From Sorangium aterium (GTDB lineage Bacteria; Myxococcota_A; Polyangia; Polyangiales; Polyangiaceae), in NCBI RefSeq assembly GCF_028368935.1, contig NZ_JAQNDK010000002.1, positions 744,001-808,000 on the forward strand: a stretch of 64,000 bases of DNA, read 5' to 3'. Positions 1 through 6,843 of this stretch are shown piece by piece. The stretch's first letter is position 1. Every line of letters starts with the position of its first letter. The notes under the pieces were generated by a model. That model was not told the origin of the DNA, ran no database searches, and saw only the letters and a list, made by a program, of their open reading frames with translations. The translations under genes were made by a program, and so were the position numbers.

Positions 1-81
1 GACGAGCCGGCATCGCCGGCGAACGATTCGGTGTCGCAGCCGCGCGCGGCCGCGTCGGGCGCCCGGCGCCAGCGGCGGTGA
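1..81 (+). CDS. Possible 3' end of an upstream gene (partial)
   Basis: The first frame is open from base 1 to a TGA at 79-81 and encodes 26 residues rich in Ala, Arg, Ser and Gln, like a disordered C-terminal tail. A GC-rich hairpin follows directly and the next gene is convergent, which fits the end of a transcription unit. The stretch is too short to assign to a family, and a chance open frame is quite possible at this G+C. Confidence 0.3.
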   Translation, partial: DEPASPANDSVSQPRAAASGARRQRR

Positions 82-89
82 CCGCCGGC

Positions 90-108
90 GAGGCCGCCCG
101 GCGGCCTC
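90..108. terminator. GC-rich hairpin between convergent genes
   Basis: A perfect 7-bp stem (GAGGCCG / CGGCCTC) closes a 5-base loop. It lies between a possible plus-strand gene end at 81 and the minus-strand stop at 124. There is no T-run, so this is at best a bidirectional stem-loop terminator lacking the U-tract. Confidence 0.35.
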
Positions 109-123
109 GTCTGACACGCGTAG

Positions 124-852
124 CTAGCGATCCCTGGTCGACGTCGCGCCGGCGCGCTCTCGCAGCTCCCTACGCGCGCGCATGTGCGCGCGCCACCGCG
201 CGCGGAGGGCGCTCGGCTTCTCGGCGTAGCGCTCGTCGAGGAACCTGGCGCTTGTCACGCGGTCCGAGCGGAAGTGGCGGAAGTCCTGGCGGAGCTCGCA
301 CCACGCCGCGAGGAGCCGCGTCGACTCGAGATAACCCACGATCACGGGCCACACGACGCGCTCGCTCTCGTGCCCCGTCTCGTCGCGGTAGCGAAGCGCG
401 ATCTTCGTGCCGGCGCGGATCGACGCGCGAACCTGGGCCAGGTCGAGCGCGTCGGGCGCCTGGACCCCCCCGACCGGCGCGCCCGTCGCCGGCTCGAACA
501 CGAAGGGCCGCAGCCGCTCGGGGACCGCCGCGGCGATCTTCGCGATGAGGTCCTGCGCCGCCCGCTGCAGGGCGACGTCCCCGCGCTGGGCGACCCACTG
601 CGCGCCGAGGACCGCGACCTCGATCTCGTCGGGCGTCAGCATCAGCGGCGGCATGTCGAAGCCGCGATCGAGCACGTACCCCGTGCCGGCCTCCCCGCGG
701 ATCGGGACGCGCTGGGCCAGGAGGTCCGCGATGTCGCGGTAGACGGTGCGCTTCGACGTCTCGAGCTCCTCGGCGAGCGCTGCCGCCGTGATCGGCGCCC
801 GCTGCCGGCGCAGGATCTGCAGGATCTGGAACAGGCGATCGGCGCGTCGCAC
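124..852 (-). CDS. YafY/DeoR-type HTH regulator with WYL domain
   Basis: This 242-aa protein has the layout of YafY-type regulators. A winged HTH lies at about residues 3-58, with the family signature of a segment in which cells are first grouped by RRADRLFQILQ and then the recognition helix SKRTVYRDI. A C-terminal WYL-like ligand domain lies at about 135-215. WYL regulators commonly sense small ligands and repress or activate a neighbouring gene. The gene is divergent from a GST-like gene, and a perfect inverted repeat sits 8 bases upstream of its ATG, so autoregulation and control of the neighbour are the natural inference. The start is the first Met of the HTH domain. Confidence 0.9.
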   Translation of the reverse strand: MRRADRLFQILQILRRQRAPITAAALAEELETSKRTVYRDIADLLAQRVPIRGEAGTGYVLDRGFDMPPLMLTPDEIEVAVLGAQWVAQRGDVALQRAAQDLIAKIAAAVPERLRPFVFEPATGAPVGGVQAPDALDLAQVRASIRAGTKIALRYRDETGHESERVVWPVIVGYLESTRLLAAWCELRQDFRHFRSDRVTSARFLDERYAEKPSALRARWRAHMRARRELRERAGATSTRDR

Positions 853-859
853 GGGGATG

Positions 860-877
860 CTGACACCAGGTTGTCAG
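860..877. promoter_or_regulatory. Palindromic operator CTGACA-N6-TGTCAG
   Basis: A perfect 6+6 inverted repeat with a 6-base spacer lies in the 85-bp divergent gap, 8 bases from the regulator's start codon and 60 bases from the GST start. Position and symmetry suggest the binding site of the adjacent WYL/YafY-type regulator. Binding is inferred, not shown. Confidence 0.6.
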
Positions 878-937
878 CAGGGCAGGGCTACATCAAGCGC
901 AGTCCACGGCGGACCCACAACAGCTCGGAGATTGCAC

Positions 938-1666
938 ATGATCACCCTCCACAGCTTCGGCCCCATGTTCGGCTTGCCGGAAGCCAGCCCCTACGTGACC
1001 AAGACCGAGGTCCAGCTCAAGCTGCTGGGCCTCCCCTACACGAAGGAGCGCGCGCGGCCCGATCAGTCGCCGAAGGGGCAGCTCCCCTTCATCGACGAGG
1101 ATGGCGCGCGTATCGCCGACTCGCACTTCATCCGCGAGCATCTGCAGAAGAAGTACGGCAAGGATCTCGACGCCGGCCTCGACGCCCGGCAGCGCGCCGA
1201 GGCGTGGGCCATCGAGCGCATGATCGAGAACAGCCTCACGCCGACCATGGTGTACTCCCGCTGGCTCATCCCGGAGAACTTCGCGAAGGGCCCGGCGAAT
1301 TTCGTCAACGGCGCGCCGGAGGAGGCGCGCCCGAAGCTGCGCGAGGAGCTCGTCGCGCGCGTCCGCGAGACGCTCCGCGCGGTCGGCGTCGCGCGCCACG
1401 CGAACGACGAGGTCGTCGAGCTCGGCGCGCGCTCGCTGGCGGCGCTCTCCGCGCTGCTCGGGGACAAGCCGTACCTCTTCGGAGCGCGCCCGGCGGGCGT
1501 CGACGCGACGGCCTTCGCGGCGCTGGCGGGCCTCCTCACGCCGTTCTTCGACTCGCCGCTGCGGCGGAGGGCCGAGGGCTTCGCGAACCTCACCGCGTAC
1601 ACCGCGCGGCTCATGAAGGAGTTCTACCCGGATCACCCGTGGGAGGCGCCGCGGCCGGGCGCCTGA
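938..1666 (+). CDS. Glutathione S-transferase-like protein (metaxin/FAX type)
   Basis: This 242-aa protein resembles the GST group with a metaxin or 'failed axon connections'-like N-terminal domain. An N-terminal thioredoxin-like part (about 1-80) carries the cis-Pro region at KGQLPFIDEDG and the IADSHFI segment. An all-helical C-terminal part (about 90-230) includes the KPYLFGARPAGVDATAFA signature, where the conserved Asp of GST C-domains is present. The open frame extends upstream to 746, but that part overlaps the divergent regulator. The start at 938 has a GGAG 8 bases upstream and begins exactly at the first beta strand. A detoxification or conjugation role is inferred from the family; the substrate is unknown. 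Confidence 0.85.
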   Translation: MITLHSFGPMFGLPEASPYVTKTEVQLKLLGLPYTKERARPDQSPKGQLPFIDEDGARIADSHFIREHLQKKYGKDLDAGLDARQRAEAWAIERMIENSLTPTMVYSRWLIPENFAKGPANFVNGAPEEARPKLREELVARVRETLRAVGVARHANDEVVELGARSLAALSALLGDKPYLFGARPAGVDATAFAALAGLLTPFFDSPLRRRAEGFANLTAYTARLMKEFYPDHPWEAPRPGA

Positions 1667-1730
1667 GCGGCGCAGCGCCGCCGGCCCGGACGGGGCGGCG
1701 GCGCTGCGGCCGAGCGCTGCCTGTTCGGCG

Positions 1731-4220
1731 CTACTCCTCGGGGGTGGGAGCCGGCTCGGGCGCCGGCGCGGGCTCCGTGACGCCGCCACCGACGCACGCG
1801 TATCCGACCGAGTCCGGGGTGGGCAGGGGCAGCGACGCCACCGGCGTCTCGAGGTCGTCGAGCGCGTTCACGAGCACGCCGCCCTGGGAGTACGAGTACA
1901 CGTAGTCCTCGATGAACAGGCCGCGCTGCACGGCGGCCCCGCCGTAGTAGCACCCCGACGGCACGCTGCTGAAGAAGCCGCTGTGGTCGACCGCGCCGAG
2001 CCGGCTGAACCCGTCCTCGATATCGACGTTGAACAGCTCGAGCGTGCTCGACATCGCGCCGGTCTCCCCGTCGAAGCTCACGAGCGGGAAGGCGAGCACG
2101 CCGAGCTCGCCATAGTACGTGAACGCCTTGTGGTTGTACTCGGCCTCGGAGTGCATGTACTTCGCCCCGTCGAGCGCCTCCTTGTGCAGCAGCGCGGGCG
2201 CCGACGCGTTCGTGACGTCGAAGATCTGGAGAGCGAGGCCGGTCACCGTGCCGTCCTCCTCGCCATCCCTGCCGATCGTCAGGAGGTGTCCGTCGTCGAG
2301 CGGGTGCATGTACTCGCTGAAGCCGGGGATCTTGAGCTCACCCGCGACGGAGGGGGACGCCGGGTTCGCGAGATCGATCACGAACAGCGGATCGACCCGG
2401 CGGAACGTCACGACATAGCCGCGATCGCCGACGAACCGGGTGGACTGGATGGTCTCGCCGGGGGCCAGGTCGGTGACGGCGCCGATCTGCGCGAGATCGG
2501 TCCCTTGCGCCTCGAGGACGAACACGTTGTTGCTGGTCGTCCACCTGGGCTCCGCCGACACCTGCGAGGTCGTCGAGACGCGGAGCTTGCCGTCGTGCTC
2601 ATCGAGCGAGAACTGGTTGATGATGTGGCCGGACACCGAGCCTGACGCGACGTACCCGGGCTGGCTCGGGTCGGCGATCAGATCGAACTTGTGCAGATGG
2701 GTGACGTTCGTGCCGACGAACACCTCGCCGGGCGCCGCCTGATGATCCCAGGACCGCGCGGCGACGTAGAGGGCGTCGTGGCTCGCGTACACGGTGTCGG
2801 TCGCGCCGACGATCGACGTCGACTCCGGCGTTGCGGCGAGGTCGGCGAGGTCGATCGACTCGATCTGCGTCAGGCCGTACGACGTCGTGCCGGCCTCCGG
2901 AACGTAGAAGTCCGAGCAGCTCGCGTCGAGCAGCTCCACGGCCTCTCCCTGCTTCTCGAAGCGGTACGGCAGCCACGTCGAGAGCGGGGCGTCCTCGATG
3001 ATCGCCGCGTTCTCGGCGCGGAGCTGCTCGAACGCCGCGGTCCACGCCTCGGCGGTCTCGGGATACTCGGTCAGGCCTGAGGGCCAGTAGGGGAGCGCGG
3101 GGCCGTGGGCGCCGCCGGTCAGCACCGTGCGCACGTTCGGGCCGGTGCGCCGCGCCGAGGTGTAGCCGCCCTCGAAGTAGAGCTCCTTGACCACGCTGGG
3201 GGCGCCGCCGGCGAGGCTCAGGACGGTCACCTTCGTGAGGGGGGCCCAGACGCCGCCCGAGCCGGGGTCGCTGACGTCGGGCGGCGGCTCAGCGGCCCCG
3301 CCGTCCGGCGGCGGGGGCGCCGGCGCGTCGCCGCCGGACGGCGCCTCGGCGTCGGGGGGGGCGTCGTCGGACGAAGGCGTGCCGCCGTCGGACGAAGGCG
3401 TGCCGCCGTCGGGCGGTGGCTCGGCATCGTCCGGCGGCAGCGGCTTCGCGTCTCCGCCGTCGGCGGGGGTCCCCGGGTTGCTGCTCGGCGCGCTGGGGGC
3501 TCCAGGCGTCGGCATGACGCCACCGCCGCCGACCATGGTGTCGACGAGCAGGTAGTCGTAATACCCCGGCCGCGGCGTGACGCCCGCCTGCTCGTAGATC
3601 GCGGCCCCGTTGACCGACGAATAGACGACGACCTTGTCGTCTGCCACGAACATCTCGTGGGGTGACCCCTCGATCGCGAGCGAGCTGCCCACGGCGAGCG
3701 ACGACGCCGGCCGCGCCGTCAGGGTGTAGAAGCTCTGGCCGTGGAGCACGTAGATGTTGTTGCCGTCGGTCTTGATGATATCCGCCTCATCGACGCCGGC
3801 GACCTGGGTGTTCGTCTCGGAGTGGGCAGGGTCGGCGCCGCTGCCGCTGCCATCTGCCGAGGTCTCCTGGCCGGTTTCCCCGTCGTCTGCTGTGGGCGGC
3901 ACCGGGGCGGGCGTGTCCGTGGGATCCTGGGCCCCTCCGGGGACGCCGACGCTGCCGTTGTCGACGCCGCCGACGACGCCGCCGCGGGGGTAGCCGTACG
4001 CCGAGTAGCTCTCGATCGTGGCGTCGATCTGGGCGTTCATCTTGGCGAGCGCGTCCTGCTTCAGCAGCGCTTCGAGGTCGTTGCAGGACTGAGCCCGGTG
4101 GAGCGCCGCGCGCTGAGAGCCGACCTGGTCGACAGGCGCGGACGCCGTCTCGCATCCGGCGGCGAGGAGGCCTGTTGTCAGGAGTAGCCAAAGGGAGGAA
4201 TGGGTGCGGTGGGTTCGCAT
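1731..4220 (-). CDS. Secreted beta-propeller lipoprotein (COG4880 type)
   Basis: This 829-aa predicted lipoprotein has an N-terminal hydrophobic signal with lipobox LAAGC (Cys23). The segment containing VAGVDEADIIKTDG is the hallmark of the family of secreted proteins with a C-terminal beta-propeller distantly related to WD40. About 120 residues of Pro/Asp/Gly/Ser repeats near residues 240-330 form a linker inside the first propeller part. The longer open frame to 4322 is rejected because the signal peptide begins at the Met encoded at 4218-4220. The function is unknown; a cell-surface or outer-membrane scaffold or binding role is inferred. The gene is convergent with the GST gene, with a 64-bp gap. 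Confidence 0.85.
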   Translation of the reverse strand: MRTHRTHSSLWLLLTTGLLAAGCETASAPVDQVGSQRAALHRAQSCNDLEALLKQDALAKMNAQIDATIESYSAYGYPRGGVVGGVDNGSVGVPGGAQDPTDTPAPVPPTADDGETGQETSADGSGSGADPAHSETNTQVAGVDEADIIKTDGNNIYVLHGQSFYTLTARPASSLAVGSSLAIEGSPHEMFVADDKVVVYSSVNGAAIYEQAGVTPRPGYYDYLLVDTMVGGGGVMPTPGAPSAPSSNPGTPADGGDAKPLPPDDAEPPPDGGTPSSDGGTPSSDDAPPDAEAPSGGDAPAPPPPDGGAAEPPPDVSDPGSGGVWAPLTKVTVLSLAGGAPSVVKELYFEGGYTSARRTGPNVRTVLTGGAHGPALPYWPSGLTEYPETAEAWTAAFEQLRAENAAIIEDAPLSTWLPYRFEKQGEAVELLDASCSDFYVPEAGTTSYGLTQIESIDLADLAATPESTSIVGATDTVYASHDALYVAARSWDHQAAPGEVFVGTNVTHLHKFDLIADPSQPGYVASGSVSGHIINQFSLDEHDGKLRVSTTSQVSAEPRWTTSNNVFVLEAQGTDLAQIGAVTDLAPGETIQSTRFVGDRGYVVTFRRVDPLFVIDLANPASPSVAGELKIPGFSEYMHPLDDGHLLTIGRDGEEDGTVTGLALQIFDVTNASAPALLHKEALDGAKYMHSEAEYNHKAFTYYGELGVLAFPLVSFDGETGAMSSTLELFNVDIEDGFSRLGAVDHSGFFSSVPSGCYYGGAAVQRGLFIEDYVYSYSQGGVLVNALDDLETPVASLPLPTPDSVGYACVGGGVTEPAPAPEPAPTPEE

Positions 4221-4345
4221 GGTGCCTGCTGCGTTCGCAAGGCCCGCGCCAGCCGCCCGCTCGCTTCGTTCACCGCGCTTCGCCCGCGCGCCGCTCCTGC
4301 CGCGCTGCGGAGAGCACGACATGCAAGCACTGGCCGCAGGCCGCC

Positions 4346-4361
4346 TGGCACACGTGTGCCA
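4346..4361. promoter_or_regulatory. Perfect 16-bp palindrome upstream of the propeller lipoprotein
   Basis: TGGCACACGTGTGCCA is a perfect palindrome about 125 bases upstream of the minus-strand lipoprotein start, and just beyond the end of a decayed gene fragment. It could be an operator for a dimeric regulator. It superficially recalls a sigma-54 -24/-12 site, but the GG-to-GC spacing is one base too short. Confidence 0.4.
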
Positions 4362-4388
4362 AACGGATGGTATGACGGTTGGTTTCCG

Positions 4389-4717
4389 TCAGCGCGAGAT
4401 CGGAGCGTAGCCGTCGCGCGACGACGAGAAGATGACCCAGCAACAGGTCTTGCCGTCGACGGTGGTGGCCTCGGGCGACCCTCGAGGGCAGCTGTCGTGG
4501 ATTCCAGGGCTCGTGACCCGAGGCAAGCGGGCGGGTCGTTGGCCGCGAGCCGCGTCGGCGCGCCGCCGGCCGCGGGGATGACGTGAAACCCGGAGTCGGG
4601 ATGATGGTACATCTCCCCCGGACCAGGCGTCCTGTTGAATGCGATCCGCCTGTCGTCGGGCGCGAAGGCCGGGCAGTGCTCGTTGAAATTCGGCGCCCCG
4701 CGGGGCCTGTCGGGGTG
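4389..4717 (-). pseudogene. Remnant of a TolB/PD40-type WD40-like gene
   Basis: Read on the minus strand from about 4717, the frame encodes a PD40-like segment (CPAFAPDDRRIAFNR, then FHVIPAAGGAPTRLAANDPP). After a one-base deletion near 4530 it continues in another frame with TSPGI, then DGKTCCWVIFSSSRDGYAP, and stops at a TGA at 4389-4391. The two pieces together look like about 107 residues of the C-terminal propeller blades of a PD40-repeat lipoprotein, a type common in myxobacteria. A TAG at 4718-4720 closes the upstream side. It has no start, no signal peptide and no full domain, so it is a relic. Confidence 0.6.
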
Positions 4718-4730
4718 CTAATTTCCTCGC

Positions 4731-5573
4731 GTGGCATCGCCGAATCGCATCGGGTTCCCCCTTACCCCTCGGCGTTCTCCCCGCGCGCTCGTGCTCCGCG
4801 ATCTGTCGCCGGAAGAGGCCGGCGCCGCGATCGACTGGTCCGGCTGGTATCTGCCCGATGACGCGGAGCGTCCTGACAAGGTCGAGCGGTCCGAGATCGT
4901 CCGCCTGTTGCTGTCGGTGGTCGCCCAGCTTGCGCGCGAGCGTGGCTGGGCCGACTTGTATGCTGGCACCGGGCAACTCTTCGCGTGGGTGCGGGGCGAG
5001 CCGCTGGTGCGCGTCCTGCCGGACCTCTACGTCCTCGATCACCGCCCGTTGCCGCCCGTCCCGCGGCAGTGGCAGACCTGGCTGCCCGGCCATCGTCCGC
5101 CGCGGTTCGCGCTGGAGGTGGTCTCGGGCGACTGGCGCCGTATCTACGAGGATGCGCCGGCGAAGTACTGGCAGCTCGGCTGTCCCGAGCTCCTGCTCTT
5201 CGATCCCGAGGCGGCTGCCGCCCGCGCGCCGCTCGCGGAGGAGCGGGTGCCTCTCCAGCTGTACCGGCGAGACGCGGATGGCACCTACCTGCGGGTCCAC
5301 GGAAGCGGCGATCCCGTCTGGATCGAGGCGCTCGACGCGCACCTCGTCGTGTTGAAAGACGGCCCGCACCCGACGTTGCGCGTCGCGCGGAGCTCCCGCG
5401 CGACGGATCTCGTGCCAGCCGAGGAGGAGGCCCTCCGGGCCGAGGGCGAGGCGCGCGCCCTGGAGCAGCGCGCCCGCGTCGCCGAGCAGCGCGCCCGCGC
5501 CGCCGCCGAGGCGCGGGTCCGCGAGCTCGAGGCGCGGGTGCGCGACCTGGAGGCCCGCGTGTCCCGGAGGTGA
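4731..5573 (+). CDS. Uma2-family (DUF820) PD-(D/E)XK nuclease-like protein
   Basis: This 280-aa protein is of the Uma2 family, which has a restriction-endonuclease-like fold. The putative catalytic residues are present: Asp98 in VLPDLYV, Glu129 in FALEVVS, and Lys145 in the following helix (APAKYWQLG). The C-terminal 60 residues (about 220-278) are Arg/Glu/Ala-rich heptad-like repeats predicted to form a coiled coil, a common tail in this family. The start is GTG with no clear ribosome site, and a downstream start is possible. Family members are very numerous in myxobacteria and cyanobacteria, but their biological role is not established. Confidence 0.85.
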   Translation: MASPNRIGFPLTPRRSPRALVLRDLSPEEAGAAIDWSGWYLPDDAERPDKVERSEIVRLLLSVVAQLARERGWADLYAGTGQLFAWVRGEPLVRVLPDLYVLDHRPLPPVPRQWQTWLPGHRPPRFALEVVSGDWRRIYEDAPAKYWQLGCPELLLFDPEAAAARAPLAEERVPLQLYRRDADGTYLRVHGSGDPVWIEALDAHLVVLKDGPHPTLRVARSSRATDLVPAEEEALRAEGEARALEQRARVAEQRARAAAEARVRELEARVRDLEARVSRR

Positions 5574-5590
5574 GCGCGGTGGCGCGCTCA
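5571..5590. terminator. Hairpin spanning the Uma2-family gene stop
   Basis: TGAGCGC and GCGCTCA form a perfect 7-bp stem around a 6-base loop. The stop codon of the Uma2 gene is the first three bases of the stem. It lies in the 36-bp gap before a convergent gene, so it may end transcription from both sides; there is no T-tract. Confidence 0.4.
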
Positions 5591-5609
5591 CGAGCGGGTC
5601 GTCGTGACG

Positions 5610-6251
5610 TCAGGGCGTGCAAGCGCAGCCGCAGACAGACATCTGGCCCGAGACGGTCGTGCTCCACTGCCCATTCCAGGCGCGGCTCGTGCCGCAGGCG
5701 GCCGGGCACTTGCTCGGGGCGTCGGCGCTGCTCCAGATGGGCCCGGCCTCGAGCGACACCGTGGCCGGCGGGGTGGTTGCGCACTCGCAGACGGACATCT
5801 GGCCCGGCACGGTCGTCCACCATTGCCCGTCCCACTTCGTTGCGCTGCTGAACGCGGCGCAGGTATTCGGACACTGCGTCTGAGCGTGGGTGTTGCTCCA
5901 GATGGGGCCGGCCTGCACGACGGCGGCAGGGCGCGGGCTGCACTCGCATACCGACATCGCGCCCGGAACGGTCGTCCACCACTGCCCGTTCCAGTTCATG
6001 TTCTGGGGATTGCAGACGTTCGGGCACTTGGTCTGGGCATCGGTGGTGTTCCAGATCGGGCCGGCCTCCAGCGCGAGGTTCTTGGCGACGCACGCAGGGC
6101 CGAGCGCCTGCGACGCCTCCTCGACGATCTCCTCGTCGGCGAACGCCTGTTCCGAGCCGCCTTCGTCCATCGGCACGCTGCAACCCGCGATGAGCAGGAT
6201 GCCGAACGCGCTGGAGGTGAAGAGTGCGGAGAGGATGTGTTTCGTGTTCAT
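5610..6251 (-). CDS. Three-domain MVL-type mannan-binding lectin lipoprotein
   Basis: This 213-aa protein has a lipoprotein signal (lipobox LIAGC, Cys24), an acidic linker, and three tandem copies of a domain like the Microcystis lectin MVL. They lie at about residues 62-104, 113-157 and 168-209. Each copy carries AGPIW, then an acidic/Gln helix start, then GQW, then MSVC. In MVL these residues build the oligomannose-binding pockets. Unlike MVL, every copy here has four conserved cysteines (CPxxC and SVCxC), presumably two disulfides per domain. The start at 6251 has AGGAG 7 bases upstream. The protein is likely anchored in a membrane facing the periplasm or surface and binds mannose-containing glycans. 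Confidence 0.85.
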   Translation of the reverse strand: MNTKHILSALFTSSAFGILLIAGCSVPMDEGGSEQAFADEEIVEEASQALGPACVAKNLALEAGPIWNTTDAQTKCPNVCNPQNMNWNGQWWTTVPGAMSVCECSPRPAAVVQAGPIWSNTHAQTQCPNTCAAFSSATKWDGQWWTTVPGQMSVCECATTPPATVSLEAGPIWSSADAPSKCPAACGTSRAWNGQWSTTVSGQMSVCGCACTP

Positions 6252-6465
6252 GGTCGGCTCCTGGAGTGGTCTGTCTGGTTGACGTCTTGGGTCGCGATGT
6301 TCGCCGCCCGTCCGATTCTGATTTCGGTTGTTTGCAGCCTGCGTGCCACCAGGGCGCGCCCTCCTCGGAAGCGCTCGGCGCTCCACGTCAGCAGGCAGAA
6401 TGCGAGCGGCACCCGTGCGTTTCCGGGGGCGCGGCGCGCCCGCCCATGGCCGCCTCGGCAAGACC

Positions 6466-6517
6466 TTGCCCGCAAGAGATCGCCGTCGCGAGTTGCCCGG
6501 CAAGAGTTTGCCGGCAA
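6466..6517. repeat. Array of three TTGCC-GCAA palindromes
   Basis: TTGCCCGCAA (6466-6475), TTGCCCGGCAA (6493-6503) and TTGCCGGCAA (6508-6517) lie within 52 bp, about 215-265 bases upstream of the lectin start. A further CGGCAAG half-site lies at about 6455. Repeated copies of one small palindrome suggest a multi-site operator, but no regulator is identified. Confidence 0.45.
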
Positions 6518-6663
6518 GGATGGGCCGAACGTAACAGCGGTGTCCTCCCGGCTCCCGCGGCCTTCGTCCAGATCGTCGCTCCGCCCGGCACGTGAGCCGG
6601 CTTGAGCTATTGGGCCGAGGCCCACCGGACATGACCGGGCGCGCCGGCAAACGTTGGCGCGCA

Positions 6664-6699
6664 ATGGAAATGGAAGTGGAAGTGGAAGTAGAAGTGGAA
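6664..6699. repeat. Hexanucleotide tandem repeat (GGAAGT-like, 6 units)
   Basis: Six nearly identical 6-base units of the type ATGGAA/GTGGAA run without interruption. They would encode Met-Glu/Val-Glu pairs if the long upstream frame of the sigma-54 activator were translated, but that start is rejected. A hexamer tract does not shift a frame when it varies. Confidence 0.7.
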
Positions 6700-6795
6700 C
6701 GCCCGCCCGCGGCGACCTGGCGACACAAACAGGAGCAGAGCGGCGCAGCGCCGCGCAGCGCGGCGGAGACTCACGAGCGGCGAGGTCCGTGGCTC

Positions 6796-6824
6796 TTGGA
6801 CCTTCCGAAAGAGCCTGATATAGA
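6796..6824 (+). promoter_or_regulatory. Candidate promoter for the FHA/sigma-54 activator
   Basis: TTGGAC and TATAGA are separated by 17 bases. Transcription would begin close to 6831, just ahead of the GGAG at 6837-6840 and the ATG at 6844, giving a very short leader. The -10 box matches four of six consensus bases and the -35 box only three, so support is limited. Confidence 0.35.
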
Positions 6825-6843
6825 GACCAGCGAGGCGGAGTGC

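Larger units (their letters stand above)
6252..6843. other. 592-bp divergent intergenic region rich in palindromes
   Basis: No gene is supported here. Besides the TTGC/GCAA array and the hexanucleotide repeat listed separately, it holds a perfect 6+6 inverted repeat with a 2-base spacer at 6611-6624 and a perfect 7+7 inverted repeat with a 10-base loop at 6639-6662. The region lies between the divergent lectin and FHA/sigma-54 activator genes, so some of these palindromes may be regulatory. Confidence 0.5.

Noticed and set aside
4346-4361. Sigma-54 promoter
   Set aside because: The GG and GC elements are 9 bases apart instead of 10, and a perfect palindrome explains the sequence better.
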